Shown one piece after another: positions 23,301 to 33,029 of a stretch of 64,000 nt of DNA; position 1 is the first letter of the stretch; every line of letters starts with the position of its first letter. Made by a program: the position numbers and the translations under genes. This DNA comes from Eopsaltria australis (Eukaryota; Chordata; Aves; Passeriformes; Petroicidae). A model generated the notes under the pieces. That model did no database searches, was not told the DNA's origin, and was given only the letters and a program-made list of their open reading frames with translations. The stretch spans positions 2,619,001 to 2,683,000 of the forward strand of contig JAVTVJ010011652.1 in assembly GCA_034509425.1 (NCBI GenBank). The letters are read 5' to 3'.

Positions 23301-26300
23301 GGTTTTACACCTAAAAAGTCACATAGTATGGAAAAGTCCTGAGGTCAGTCCAAGTCTCACCAATGTGTGAAAAGGTACAACTGCAAGTACATTATGAAAT
23401 ATTTGTCACATTTTGTAGATATGCCACGACAGTAAAGAATTGTGGAAATAATGCCTGCCATTACCTCCATCCTTCCCCATATTTCAGTGTGAGATACTAC
23501 AGGTGTGATGGTTATGTAGTATCACTTGTTTCCCCTCTATCTAGTTTGAAACTGCTTATCATTTACTTCCTACCTGCCAGGCTACATCTTATGGCTTGAG
23601 CTGGCAAGTCCATTAAGCTTGGAACAATAGGACGAAGTCTGCTCAGTGGAAGAGAGTCAGAATTACCATAATCCACATAGTCCACCAAAACAGTGTCTTC
23701 AGAAGCATAAGCTGTAACAGCAGCACGATACCAAAGGTTGTCTTCTGTAAAGAAAGATACAGGTGTAATGTCTGAGAACAGAACGGATTTTTTTGATAGA
23801 CCAATATAAAAATACACCCATCTCAGTACAGTTCAGGACTACCAAGTGTTGACTGAGTAACATTTTGAGAAGCAGACAGTCAGAGCAGCATCATTACATA
23901 TAATCCCATTTCTTCTGTGCTTCTTTTGGGGTCTGAAATTTCAAAGATATTCTTATTTCCAATCCTGGGGAAATAGTACTTAGTAACATAAAAACCACAA
24001 ATTTTTCCACAATCTCTTAAAAAACTATTCTAAACAATCTGAATCCAGTGTTAAGAGTTTGCTCAATAAAGGGACAATTTAAAATAGGTATTTTATAGAT
24101 ACAATTTTTTAAATGACTACAAAGCATTATCCACTGCCAAAAACCAGAGGCAAATAAACTCTATATGAAACATTTCTAAACACAATTACAAAATGTATCT
24201 TTGTGGTAATAAATTTAGGGACAGAACTTAGTATTTTCACTCTATTTTTACCTGTGAACTGGGCACAGCACACATTGCCAGCAGTAGGACGGAAAGATGG
24301 ACTACTGGGAATTTTGTCACAGTATTCATTAAGAGATGCTTCAAGCTCAGCAAGTTGACCTGATGTTAAAATACATAGGTTTTGAAACATAGCCTGCCTT
24401 GCAATTATAACAAAATAATTAAGCTCAAAGCCTGGAAGAACATCTTGTAGTCTAATGGAGATTATTTCAAATGTTTAACATTGATCAGACTAGTGCTCTT
24501 CAATCAGTAGCATCAAAGAGAGTCCATGTGTGTCTGAGGAATCACAGCAGTGAATACAGACAGGGAAAACCACTGATGGACTTTTTTAGCAAAGGGACAA
24601 AGCTGCAGCCAGTGGAAATTGAAAGCAAGCTAGTGGAGGCATGCCAAGAAGAAAGAAGACAACTCTTCCAACAACAGGTAGATGATGAGGTGGGTCACTT
24701 CTGCCCAAGGGACATGCACTGCTATTGACTACCCAGAATTAGAAGGCTGCACAAGGACACAGAAGAAAAATTCACCTTCCTCCAACCACTTCCTATCAAA
24801 GAGAAAAATGCCATACAAGGAATTCTACATCCCATTTCCAACCCATCACTTACGGGCACTTTGCATCTGCTGGCAAAAAAAGGTGTCTGGATTTTGAACA
24901 TGGGAAACCACACCAGAAAATTCATCTCCGATACTTAAAGAGACAAACTTGGCGACTGAATTAGCACAGTGAGGAGAGTCTTCATCCTCAGGTTTTTTTT
25001 TTTCATTTCCCTTTGAATGGTTTTCTGATACTGTACACAAAAAAGAAAAAAGGTTGCAAATCAAAGGCTAGCTGACTTTGAAAATATAAACATACTGAAA
25101 TATTTTATTCTTTTTATTGATGCTTTGAACTTTGAGGGTTCCTGTCATATTATGAAATTAATGCTCACATAATAATCACTACACAAATGTTTTACACTAC
25201 TAAAATGTGTAGTGACCTGAAAGAAGCTCCATTAGCCAACATTTTTAAGTATGATGTGATGCTAGTGAGCAGCTAGAATATCATGTAGCACAGGAGAACC
25301 TAAAAGTCTCAAGTTTAGCTTGATTTGCTTGCTTACCTCTTGGAGAGTCTCCTTTGGCATCACTTCCCGGACATAAGTAAGACTTCATTTCTAAGGGAAC
25401 CTTGTTTTGGTAGTCTTCTAAAATACAGATGCAAGAGTAAGTGATGTACCATACAAAATAGTCATCAGTTAGTTTCACTTCAGAACCATCCTCTGAGCCA
25501 GACCTAGATCACTATCACAAGGTGAGCATGTTCTACTTATTTGTTCAGTACTTAATGTTTTAAACACGAAACAACAGTAATTTCAGAGTAGCTCAACTGA
25601 ATTTTCTGAGCACTTTCACAGCTCCAAGACTGTCTGACTTCATAAAATGAGCAAAGCAGTAACAATCAACATTTACTTGCAGTGACTAAAGACTGTGAGC
25701 TGAAAAACTGATTATAGCTTTTCAGTCACAAGGATCTGTAACTTAGCTCACTATTTACAACACTGAGTATGTAATGATTTAGTCAAGATGTCTTCGTAAA
25801 TCTTTGTTTTCTAGCTATTACATATTCCATTTCTGATGCATGAAGCAGTATTCCAAACTTTCAGTGCCATTATTTTCAAATGAAAACCTCAATACAGGTA
25901 TTTCAGCTCCTTGTAAAGTCTGGAATGAATGCAGGGAACATTTCAAGAATGCAGTTTTATGTGATCTTCTCTCCAAAAGGCTGGCAGGTTATACATCACT
26001 TTGCCACTAGTGTGGGAACCAAATGTGAAATATGCCTGGCACAATCCTGAATCAGCTGAATTTACATGGGACTAAGGTGAACCATCCTTTGACAGACTAA
26101 ACAGTATTACATGGAGATAAGCTTCCTGCACATGAGCAAGTCAAATTTAAGTTTATTAAGCTTAACAAAGTATTTCAGGCACTGACATTTTATGGAAAAG
26201 TGGAATAAAATAAAAGTGAAAAATAAAAAGACAAGGCAGAGACTGGGGGAGTGAGAAGAGGAAGGAGGGCAAAAGAAAAAACACTCATCTTTTACAGGTG

Positions 26301-29300
26301 TTGGGGAGGTGAACATAAAAGGTGTGAACATAAAAGCCTGAATTGTGTTGGGCTTTTTTACCCACACAACCAAGCACTTACCAGAATCCGGGAGAACAAC
26401 ATCTACAGCAAAACTCAACCTCACTTCCTCCTGTAATATATCAACACCAGTTAGTGAACAGTGCTTTCCCATGAGCCGGGAAAAAGAGCTGGCAATGCCT
26501 GTATTTCATCCTTTTCCTTTGGGATCATAATGGGCAAAGAAACATTTAATGGACTGGAAATAATTATAATTAAAATAAGAGGGCATAGCGAATTACTTCC
26601 CCCTATCTCTAGTAACATCATACATGTCTTGATTTTTAACTTTTTCACAAAAGTTTTCTTCAAAGAAAAGCAGGGTTGTCTGATAGTGCTTCTAAGAGCT
26701 CTAGAAGTAACATTTTTCTGAATGCTTCTCCCAGTAACTTTTCATTTGAAGCACTGATCTTTCTAAAAGGAGCAACTTGTTCCTTTCCTGTACAGGTTAA
26801 ATTAAGCACACTGCCTCTCACTCACATCAGAGTCATTCAAGACATAGTCAAAATTGTATTCCATACCTTAAGATAAACTCCTGTCTCGGTTTTGTTATTA
26901 CTTAAACTGTAATAAAAGAAAAACATGTCAATTTGAAGAACCAAAGAGTGACAAGTAGCATTAATAATACAATTGACTTGCAAATAGAGATAAAAGGTTG
27001 TGGTCATAGTACACGACTTTTGCCAACCCTTATTCCTCATTCAAGAAAATGCAGAATTTCAAATATGGTAATATGTAATAATGACAGGCATAAAATAATG
27101 CAGTACTAGCTCAAGAATAAGTAACGTATTTTACTATGTTGTAATGGGAGGGATATTGTCTTTCTGTGAAGATTATTTGGCAGAACTTTCAACAAACTTA
27201 CTTCTGTTTAATGGGATCACAAACTACTCTGTGTGCTGGCCAATCTCTTTTCTGACAATCTGCAGAGCAATAGTATGTTTGCAGACACCGTGAACATCTG
27301 AGCTTTCCTAAAACAAACAAAAAAAAAGACAAGAGAAGTTTGAGCAAAACATGTATTGGAAGGGACAACAGCTGTTTAAAGAACTGCTTTACGAAACAGC
27401 TCCCCTGCAATTCTAAGCACATACAAATAGGTATTTGTATTCACATACAGCTATCAGACATTGCTGCCCAAATGTCCCAAGTTCCTTCTACATTTAAGGG
27501 AAAAAAACCCACCACGTTTGATAAAGAAATGCTCTGTTCTGCTTGTCAGTTCTGTTACTCCAACTATGTTCTGAGCAGTCTATACTTGTGTCTGAGAGTT
27601 AAAAATATACACCCATTAAAAGACATTTCTGAGCAAATCTGAACTGGTTTCACTGATAAATGTACTGTATGTCACACACTACAGAACAGCAGGCACTTAC
27701 CAAATAGACCACAACGATGGCAAGTGCCCCCTTTAGGGGGTGGTACTAACAAACTCAAGAAACTCTTATCATAGCAAATAGAAAAAGCACCCTTAGAGGA
27801 ATATTGCAATTTCTTTGGCTTCCCATTAATCCAATTAGAATGTGATACCTGTGGAAGAAAAACCTGAAGTCATTCTTACTGGAAAAAAGCTGCTCATTAG
27901 AGTAGAAATACTCGAATATACAAAAATATGACAACAAAGAGACACAACCTCAAAGCTCTAGAAAGAGAAATACATGCTGATAATTTCTGCTATCTAGAAA
28001 TGCTCAGAATACTTGGGGCAACTAAAAAATGAAATAACTCACAGTATTTTCTTTATCAGCTGCAGCTATGCAGTTCTCTCTACCAGTTTTGTCTTCCATA
28101 GAACTTCCTAGAAGCAGAAGTATTTGCAAAGGGATCTGATTAACAACACTAACACATGCCTAAGTTATGGAATATTTGTAGGAAGAAACAAGGCTCTTGG
28201 CTACTCCTACTATTCTGCCAGCTCATTTGAGCGAATGGAGATGCCTGGACCACGATACACTCTGGATGTCACTTGTTTTCACTCTGATATTTATTCAATA
28301 ATGCAATCAGCAGTATTATTAAAACAACAGTTTCACCTTCTGTGCTTATCATCAATACTGAGAAACAAAATAGTCTAAAACAAGAGATTCTGACCTTCCA
28401 GTGAGTGCCTTATAAACCCTGCAGTCTTTCCTGAGAGTTTCTCTTTACCAAACAGCTCTTACAAGACATTCAGCTAAGCCTGCATGCCAATATTGTAGGA
28501 ACTCTGTTTTTGTAAGTGGGCAACTCATCCACCTAGAAAGATTTTGTTTCTGTTCTAGGCAACACATGCCATTCAAATCTTGTTCCTGTCCGATAGGCCT
28601 ATCCAAGGTCTCCACTGAGACAACATAAAGCTTACATGGCCTTTTTTTTCATACCTGGAAGCAAGTTAATCTTGTAAACTCTGCCTGAACTAAAAGTCTT
28701 GCCTAACATGAAATCAAATTTCATGAATTCTCCAGACACAAGATGTTTGTACACAAAGCTAGTTCAGATTTCCCAAAATGAAGCCTTTCCCTCTTCCCAA
28801 TTTGGAGTAAGAACATGGATCAGACAGCACCAAGGCATTTAAGAGGCAAGAAACATTGCTGAAGGAACTCCAACTCCCACATATCAGTCCAAATTCCCTA
28901 ACACTTCAATTATCCTGGTGGGTTTTTTAGTTTCTGTGGCATTTCAGCAGGCGCAAGTTTGGATAATTAGTTGTATTTATAAGTCATACTGATGATGTGT
29001 ATCAATAATCAAGCATATACACAACCACAGAAGAACAAAGTCAAGATACCTCTGTCAAGCTTTGGACAAAGTTTCTCTTATTGCACTTGTGCTGCTGTTA
29101 AAACTCTCCGTGCCGTTTCTACATTTGTCAAAAATACCTTGTATTGTTTGCTGACAAAATATTGGGTTTTGTTAGATATTTCAGAAACTCAGCCTCAAAA
29201 CTAAAAGCTTTTCAACAGTAAGTTGGTACCTGTGACCCTGTTGCTTAAATCTGCATCTGCAACTTCATTATGTTGAAGATTAAGTAGTTCTGCCATCATG

Positions 29301-29333
29301 TAAAGGTTGACATTAGAGTATGACCAAAGGTGG
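17299..29333 (-). CDS. TDRD1: TDRD1 (Tudor domain-containing 1), nearly complete gene, first Tudor module decayed
   Basis: TDRD1 is a germ-cell nuage scaffold. Its MYND finger and extended Tudor domains bind partners and dimethyl-arginine tails of PIWI proteins in the piRNA pathway. Coding exons (minus) run 29230-29299, 28043-28107, 27701-27848, 27202-27307, 26867-26906, 26382-26430, 25337-25417, 24854-25030, 24252-24359, 23574-23744, 23062-23310, 22615-22737, 21651-21761, 21302-21472, 20132-20377, 19510-19626, 19179-19289, 18755-18922, 18219-18440, 18000-18046 and 17299-17391. They sum to 2673 nt (890 residues plus stop) in one open frame. The MYND Cys/His ligands are intact. Three Tudor cores carry VDYGN-type motifs (DYVDYGN, FVDYGN, YGDYGN). 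Human TDRD1 is about 1180 residues with four Tudors; here the first Tudor core is missing or degenerate and the N-terminus is shorter. The C-terminus ([16 protein letters not shown]) matches human well. The exact start ATG is uncertain. Confidence 0.93.
18000..18046 (-). CDS. TDRD1: TDRD1 coding exon 20
   Basis: Short 47-nt exon encoding [15 protein letters not shown], equivalent to human MNCCCTELQKQ. Donor gtaaga. Confidence 0.88.
18219..18440 (-). CDS. TDRD1: TDRD1 coding exon 19
   Basis: Encodes [20 protein letters not shown] then [20 protein letters not shown]; human has VSVEKCSENGTVDVADKLV. Confidence 0.92.
18755..18922 (-). CDS. TDRD1: TDRD1 coding exon 18 (Tudor core, fourth module)
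   Basis: Encodes [20 protein letters not shown] then [20 protein letters not shown], ending TITCSLAG. One cage position reads LYGDYGN where human has LYADYGN. Confidence 0.95.
19179..19289 (-). CDS. TDRD1: TDRD1 coding exon 17
   Basis: Encodes [20 protein letters not shown] then [11 protein letters not shown]. Donor gtgaga. Confidence 0.93.
19510..19626 (-). CDS. TDRD1: TDRD1 coding exon 16 (entry to fourth module)
   Basis: Encodes [20 protein letters not shown] then [18 protein letters not shown]; human has VLEIISPNLFYALP. Confidence 0.93.
20132..20377 (-). CDS. TDRD1: TDRD1 coding exon 15
   Basis: Encodes [40 protein letters not shown] and a linker, matching human HWSEEAITRFQMCVAGIKLQ. 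It closes the third module. Confidence 0.94.
21302..21472 (-). CDS. TDRD1: TDRD1 coding exon 14 (Tudor core, third module)
   Basis: Encodes [20 protein letters not shown] then [20 protein letters not shown], ending QAIKCWLSG. Again 171 nt. Confidence 0.96.
21651..21761 (-). CDS. TDRD1: TDRD1 coding exon 13, GC donor
   Basis: Encodes [20 protein letters not shown] then GDPCCAFYS. The splice donor is gcaagt (21645-21650) rather than gt, a non-canonical but known GC-AG intron type. Phase to the next exon is exact. Confidence 0.92.
22225..22450 (-). mobile_element. CR1 LINE 3' fragment in TDRD1 intron
   Basis: The minus strand keeps a piece of the CR1 reverse-transcriptase C-terminus ([20 protein letters not shown]) and the antisense of the familiar 3' tail (atcttcaagatcatttagtc). 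It is short and 5'-truncated, as usual for CR1. Confidence 0.85.
22615..22737 (-). CDS. TDRD1: TDRD1 coding exon 12 (entry to third module)
   Basis: Encodes [20 protein letters not shown] then [12 protein letters not shown]; the human counterpart is CVIYSPGEFYCHVL. Donor gtgagt is at 22609-22614. Confidence 0.9.
23062..23310 (-). CDS. TDRD1: TDRD1 coding exon 11
   Basis: Encodes [20 protein letters not shown] followed by [20 protein letters not shown], the C-terminal SN-like half of the extended Tudor domain. Confidence 0.94.
23574..23744 (-). CDS. TDRD1: TDRD1 coding exon 10 (Tudor core, second module)
   Basis: Encodes [20 protein letters not shown] then [20 protein letters not shown], the canonical Tudor aromatic-cage strands, ending in QAIRCSLAG. 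171 nt. Confidence 0.96.
24252..24359 (-). CDS. TDRD1: TDRD1 coding exon 9
   Basis: Encodes [20 protein letters not shown], then GNVCCAQFT, the helix and first Tudor strand (human LQASLSKYCDQ..GDICCAQFS). Confidence 0.94.
24854..25030 (-). CDS. TDRD1: TDRD1 coding exon 8 (entry to second Tudor module)
   Basis: Ends with [20 protein letters not shown] then CQQMQSA, the SN-like strand pair that opens an extended Tudor domain (human GDEFCGVVAHIQTPEDFFCQ). It contains a poly-A run coding for Lys. Donor gtaagtg. Confidence 0.92.
25337..25417 (-). CDS. TDRD1: TDRD1 coding exon 7
   Basis: Encodes [20 protein letters not shown] plus AKGDSPR, the inter-Tudor linker (human LLDHVLIEMGYGLKPSGQ region). 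Donor gtaagc is at 25331-25336. Confidence 0.8.
26382..26430 (-). CDS. TDRD1: TDRD1 coding exon 6 (remnant of Tudor 1 module)
   Basis: Encodes [16 protein letters not shown], equivalent to EEEVVTFAVEVELPNSG near the end of human Tudor 1. The acceptor attacag (AG at 26431-26432) has a branch-point-like ctaac upstream and gives the only phase compatible with exon 26867-26906. Homology to human continues upstream of this acceptor ([15 protein letters not shown]), so the site lies inside the ancestral exon. Confidence 0.7.
26431..26600 (-). pseudogene. Decayed part of the TDRD1 first Tudor domain
   Basis: In the frame of exon 26382-26430, upstream sequence still reads [16 protein letters not shown], a TGA (26506-26508), then [17 protein letters not shown]. 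Against remembered human TDRD1 (AIKCFVANVIPAEGNW, then CIKATKPLLMEQYCS) it is collinear, and the TGA falls at or beside the conserved Trp. Further upstream the match fades and more stops appear. The DYGN core is not recognisable. I infer the exon is no longer coding. Confidence 0.55.
26867..26906 (-). CDS. TDRD1: TDRD1 coding exon 5 (linker after MYND)
   Basis: Short 40-nt exon encoding [13 protein letters not shown] with acceptor attacag and donor gtatgg. It ends on a codon boundary, which fixes how it can join the next exon. Confidence 0.65.
27202..27307 (-). CDS. TDRD1: TDRD1 coding exon 4 (MYND finger)
   Basis: Encodes [20 protein letters not shown] then [11 protein letters not shown]. 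It supplies the remaining MYND ligands C-x2-C-x5-YYC-x3-C-x7-H-x3-C, all intact. Donor gtaagt is at 27196-27201. Confidence 0.97.
27701..27848 (-). CDS. TDRD1: TDRD1 coding exon 3 (start of MYND finger)
   Basis: Ends in [15 protein letters not shown], giving the first CxxC of the MYND finger; human TDRD1 has [10 protein letters not shown] at the same place. Donor gtaagt is at 27695-27700. Confidence 0.92.
28043..28107 (-). CDS. TDRD1: TDRD1 coding exon 2
   Basis: Encodes [20 protein letters not shown] plus NT; donor gtgagt at 28037-28042. Polar N-terminal segment without a known domain. An in-frame Met here is an alternative start. Confidence 0.7.
29230..29333 (-). CDS. TDRD1: TDRD1 first coding exon (putative start)
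   Basis: AG acceptor at 29334-29335 and donor gtacc (gt at 29228-29229). Two adjacent ATGs (29297-29299, 29294-29296) start [20 protein letters not shown]. The frame stays open upstream to the acceptor, so an earlier start in an unseen exon is possible. The phase joins exactly to 28043-28107. Confidence 0.6.
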
Positions 29334-29979
29334 CTGTGGGCCAGGTAACTGCAAAAGCATGGATTTAAAGATTAATTCAGGCAGGCACACAAACTAAAGT
29401 ATTTTTGGGTCATGTTCTGAAGAGATATTTAAGCATTCATTTTGGAAGTCTAATTCTCCACCATCTATTTCTTTTGTTTGCACAGCAAAATACTTCCTGC
29501 ATTAAAGATCTCAACAATGAATACTGCAGGTTTAATATATTAAAACTCCTCTAGGAGAGAGAAACACACCGACAAGCAGGAGTGGCCATCACCACCTGCA
29601 CGTGAAGCTCACTGTGTCTCTCTGAAGGAGACCTCACTGTACTTAAGTTAAAAAAGTTTGTAGTAATAAAAAGCACAGGCTGCACTCCTGGGTTCCTCAT
29701 GCCCAGGAACCTGAGGGGAACCACTGCACAAACAACAGTTGCCTGAGGGGAAGCAACGCCCTGGGCTCTGCTGAAATGCATTTTCAGCACCTGTTTTCCA
29801 GATGTTAAGACGCAATAGAAATGAGAAATATAGAAGAAAACAAACTAAAATGAACCTGTGAACAAAGCAGAATAGTCTTCGAAGCGACACTGTAAACCAA
29901 CTCCACCAGAAATGTGCTTTCAACAACCGCAATTAAACAGGTGCTATTTAAATTAAGTCATTTTAATTAACTCAGAATA

Positions 29980-30600
29980 AAATTAGACACCCCCGACCCA
30001 CGACCTCCAGCCAAGCTCGCATCCTATCCTGACACCTCCGGCCCTGTCTCCCCTCAGCAAAGCGCTCACCCCCGGCTCCTTCCCCGGGGAAAACTGAAGC
30101 GCCCACTCCCTGCCCCTCTCTCCCGTCAGAGCAGCGCTCACCCCGGACCGCCCCTTGCCCTTCTCTCCCCTCAGAGCAGCGCTCACCCCGGGCCGCCCCT
30201 TGCCCTTCTCTCCCCTCAGAGCAGCGCTCACCCCGGGCCGCCCCTTGCCCCTCTCTCCCCTCAGAGCAGCGCTCACCCCGGGCCGCCCCTTGCCCCTCTC
30301 TCCCCTCAGAGCAGCGCTCACCCCGGGCCGCCTCCCCGCCGTCCGCGCAGCCCCACGCGGGAAGCAGGCCCGGCCGCTCACTCGAGGCCCGGGGGCGGGA
30401 AGAGAGGGAGCAGCGGCCCCCGGAGGCCAGGGATGTCTCCTGCCGGTCCCAGCGGGTCTTTGCCGCCCATTCCGCCCGCCCATTCCCCCCTTAGGGGCGG
30501 AGCGGGGCATGTGCTGCCGGGCCGGTCGCAGCCGGCGGTGCGGCCATCGCGGCCGGGGAGGAGGGAGCTCTGGAGCGTTCCCGGTTACCCGAAGCCCCCT
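29980..30600 (-). promoter_or_regulatory. TDRD1: GC-rich 5' region, putative TDRD1 promoter and noncoding exon 1
   Basis: A CpG-rich block containing the minisatellite and GC boxes (ggggcgg near 30,494) lies about 0.7-1.3 kb upstream of the first coding exon. It is the only CpG-rich candidate between TDRD1 and CCDC186 besides the CCDC186 island. The transcription start is not determined. Confidence 0.55.
30128..30335. repeat. 45-bp minisatellite at the TDRD1 5' end
   Basis: Units of 45 bp start at 30128, 30173, 30218, 30263 and 30308 (last partial), with a diverged copy before at about 30,053. On the minus strand each contains ggGTGAGC, a splice-donor consensus. On the plus strand each contains a pyrimidine run ending tcag. 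Shadow open frames on both strands arise from the period of three times fifteen. Confidence 0.95.
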
Positions 30601-30910
30601 CCAGCCTGGCCTTGCACACTTCCAGGGATGGGGCATCCACAACTTCTCTAGGCAACCTCTGTCAGGGCCTCACTACCTTCACAGCAAAGGATTTCTTTCC
30701 AAAATCTAAAACCCGTCCTCTTTCAGTTTGAAGCCATTCCCCCGTTTCCTATCGCTAACACGCCTCTTCAGCTCTCTGGTACCTTTAGGGTGCTCTGAGG
30801 TCTCCCCGGAGACTTCTCCAGGCTGAACAGCCCCAATTCCCTCAGCCTGACCTCACAGCAGAAGTGCTTCAGGCCTCTGAGCATCTTTGTGGACATAATT
30901 GCCCACAGTT
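30590..30910 (-). mobile_element. CR1-like LINE fragment
   Basis: Antisense CR1 features as remembered: ccagggatggggcatccaca, then caggctgaacagccccaatt and ctcagcctgacctcacagca. The element abuts the GC-rich TDRD1 5' region. Confidence 0.75.
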
Positions 30911-31013
30911 GAACCAGTAAGCCAAATTTATTTCATACAAATGCAGAAAATGGCTGTGAGAGCTATGCAAAAAGCTGAAATTTGATGCATTTGTATTTTA
31001 AAGTATTAGAATT

Positions 31014-31980
31014 TTGCCCTGCAGCCTAGAACATACATCGCTTCATCTCCCATTTTCAACCTGTTCTCACTTTCCTTTGTCCTTTCTCCTCTTTTCTATA
31101 CGAGGTTTCTCATTTTCTTCAACTTCTGTTTCCCACCTTCATGTCTCTGTCTTCATGGGAAAATACACTTCATCCTCAAGACTTCTGCAGTTTTATGCTA
31201 CTACTCAGACACGATCTCAGGTGTTCTCAGTGCTGTGCAATTAAGCTTTCACCAAAAATAAATTATTCTGATCTATTTTAGTGCCTACATGGTTGTACTT
31301 AAGGTGTATAAAATCAGTGATGGATTTTATTGTTACATGTTCTGTACAGCAGGGAATAATTATGTCTGTTCACAGAGAAGTAGCTGAAGCATAGCTATTT
31401 TGCCTTAAGTCATTTGGCATCTGGCTGTGACAGCATTTCAGTCTAAATCATCTGTATTTAAGTCTAGGATCCTGTCTGCCAAACTAAGCATTCTCAAAAA
31501 AAAAAAAAAAAAAAAAGTGAACAACACATCTAAGGGCTGCTGAGTTTTCTTTTGGTGGTTTAGATACCACCTCCTAAAGTCAGGGGAAAGACTCTTCCTG
31601 GCTCACATGAACTCCAGCCCTCAGCTCCAGCCTGAGCAGAAGCTGAGTGGATCAGAGGTTGCTCTTACAACAAGAAAGAAAATTGGGTGGGATTTGGTGG
31701 GATTTGAGGAAATCCACGTGCCAAATTGCTCAGCATTGCATATCAGAGTAGGCATTGCATATCTCCACACTTGTATGTGGGAGATTGTGGGGAGACAGGG
31801 CAATCATGATCATACAGCCTTCATCATCTCCATGCCCCCGTTCCTCTATCACTAAGATAAGCCAAATAATCTTCATGCCTAGGAAGAATTAATACCAGTA
31901 AGGCACTAAGAAATACTTCTCATTCAGTAAAACCTCTCTCTCTCTCTCAAAAAAAAAAAAATATATTTATGGCTTAAAAC
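31014..31980. other. Intergenic spacer, no gene seen
   Basis: Unique-looking AT-rich sequence with an A-tract at 31496-31517 and a (CT)n plus poly(A) tract at about 31,936-31,962. No exon recognised. Confidence 0.5.
31496..31517. repeat. Poly(A) tract
   Basis: Twenty-two consecutive A in the TDRD1-CCDC186 spacer. Confidence 0.9.
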
Positions 31981-31984
31981 ATCT

Positions 31985-32720
31985 AGATAAGATGACGCAG
32001 CACTCTGTCCAGCTGAATCTTAAAATTGTCCAGCATTGGGGAATCTACTGCTTCCTTGGGGAGATTATTACAATAGCTGATTTTTCTTATTGGGAAACAT
32101 TTTACTCCTGTGTGTAATTGAAATCTCTCCAGAAGTGATTTGTATCCATTAACCATTGTCTTTTTCATGGGAATCCTTGTAAATGAAAGGAATTTCCATC
32201 TTCTTTGTAGCCACCCTTTAAATACTGGAATGTGGGGATAAAGCTTCCCCTGAGCCTTCCCTTCTGACAGCCAAGCATACCCATTTCCCTCAGCTGTTCT
32301 TTCTATGTCAAGCTTCTCAAAGCTTGATGATCTTTGTGCCTCTTCTTTGGTCCCTCTCCAGCCTGTCCACATCCCTGTTGTGTAACAGGGACCAAAAGTG
32401 AACACAACATTTCAGGTGTAGCCTGGCAAGCACTGAGTGGGACAAATACTTCTTTATCTGTGCTGGTGATGTCCTTGTTGATGTAGCCCAGCATCCTGCT
32501 GGCTTTCTTTGCTGCAGCAGCATCCTCTTCACTCACAGTGAGCTGCCTGTCCACCAGGAACCCCAGATCTCTTTACACAGAGCTGCTCCTCAGGCAGGTA
32601 GATACAGCCTGTGCTGCACTTCTGGGTTACGTACTTCCAGGTGCAACACTTGACCATGTTGAACTTAAAAAGGTTCTTGTTAGCTCACTCTTCCAGCCTA
32701 TCCAGGTTTTCCCTTAGGGT
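31985..32720 (-). mobile_element. CR1-like LINE fragment, older subfamily
   Basis: The minus strand retains decayed reverse-transcriptase tail reading (LLHNRDVDRLERDQRRGTKI), with frameshifts. The plus strand carries antisense CR1 phrases (gatgtagcccagcatcctgc, cctgtccaccaggaacccca). Longest CR1 remnant in the window. Confidence 0.75.
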
Positions 32721-33029
32721 AACTGAGTGTCAGAGGTAACATATAATGAAAATATTTTTTTTTTCCAATTGTAGCTTAATCAGAGCACTTGAGTGATCAT
32801 AGTCACACTTGGGATTTACCGTACACAGATCAGACGTGATGGTGGTGGCAAGCAGTTTCAGCAGAGCTGCTGTCCTTATCTGACACCTGGAGGGAAGATG
32901 GGGCTTTGTGAATGGTGCTCTGTAGCTGCTGTGGATGTGTCCTTGGAGACCCCAGGGGGAGATGACTTAGAAAAAGAGAAAGATCACTGGTGGAGAAAGT
33001 CCGAAGAGGCTGAATACCCCCTGGAAAGT

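Noticed and set aside
26700..26790. Minus-strand stretch [20 protein letters not shown] considered as a missing TDRD1 exon
   Set aside because: No convincing match to the Tudor 1 linker and no usable donor after it; kept only as possible decayed sequence.
29983..30642. 219-codon minus-strand and 184-codon plus-strand open frames
   Set aside because: Both are generated by the 45-bp minisatellite, whose period is a multiple of three; the repeated GVSAALRGE-type peptide is not a known domain.
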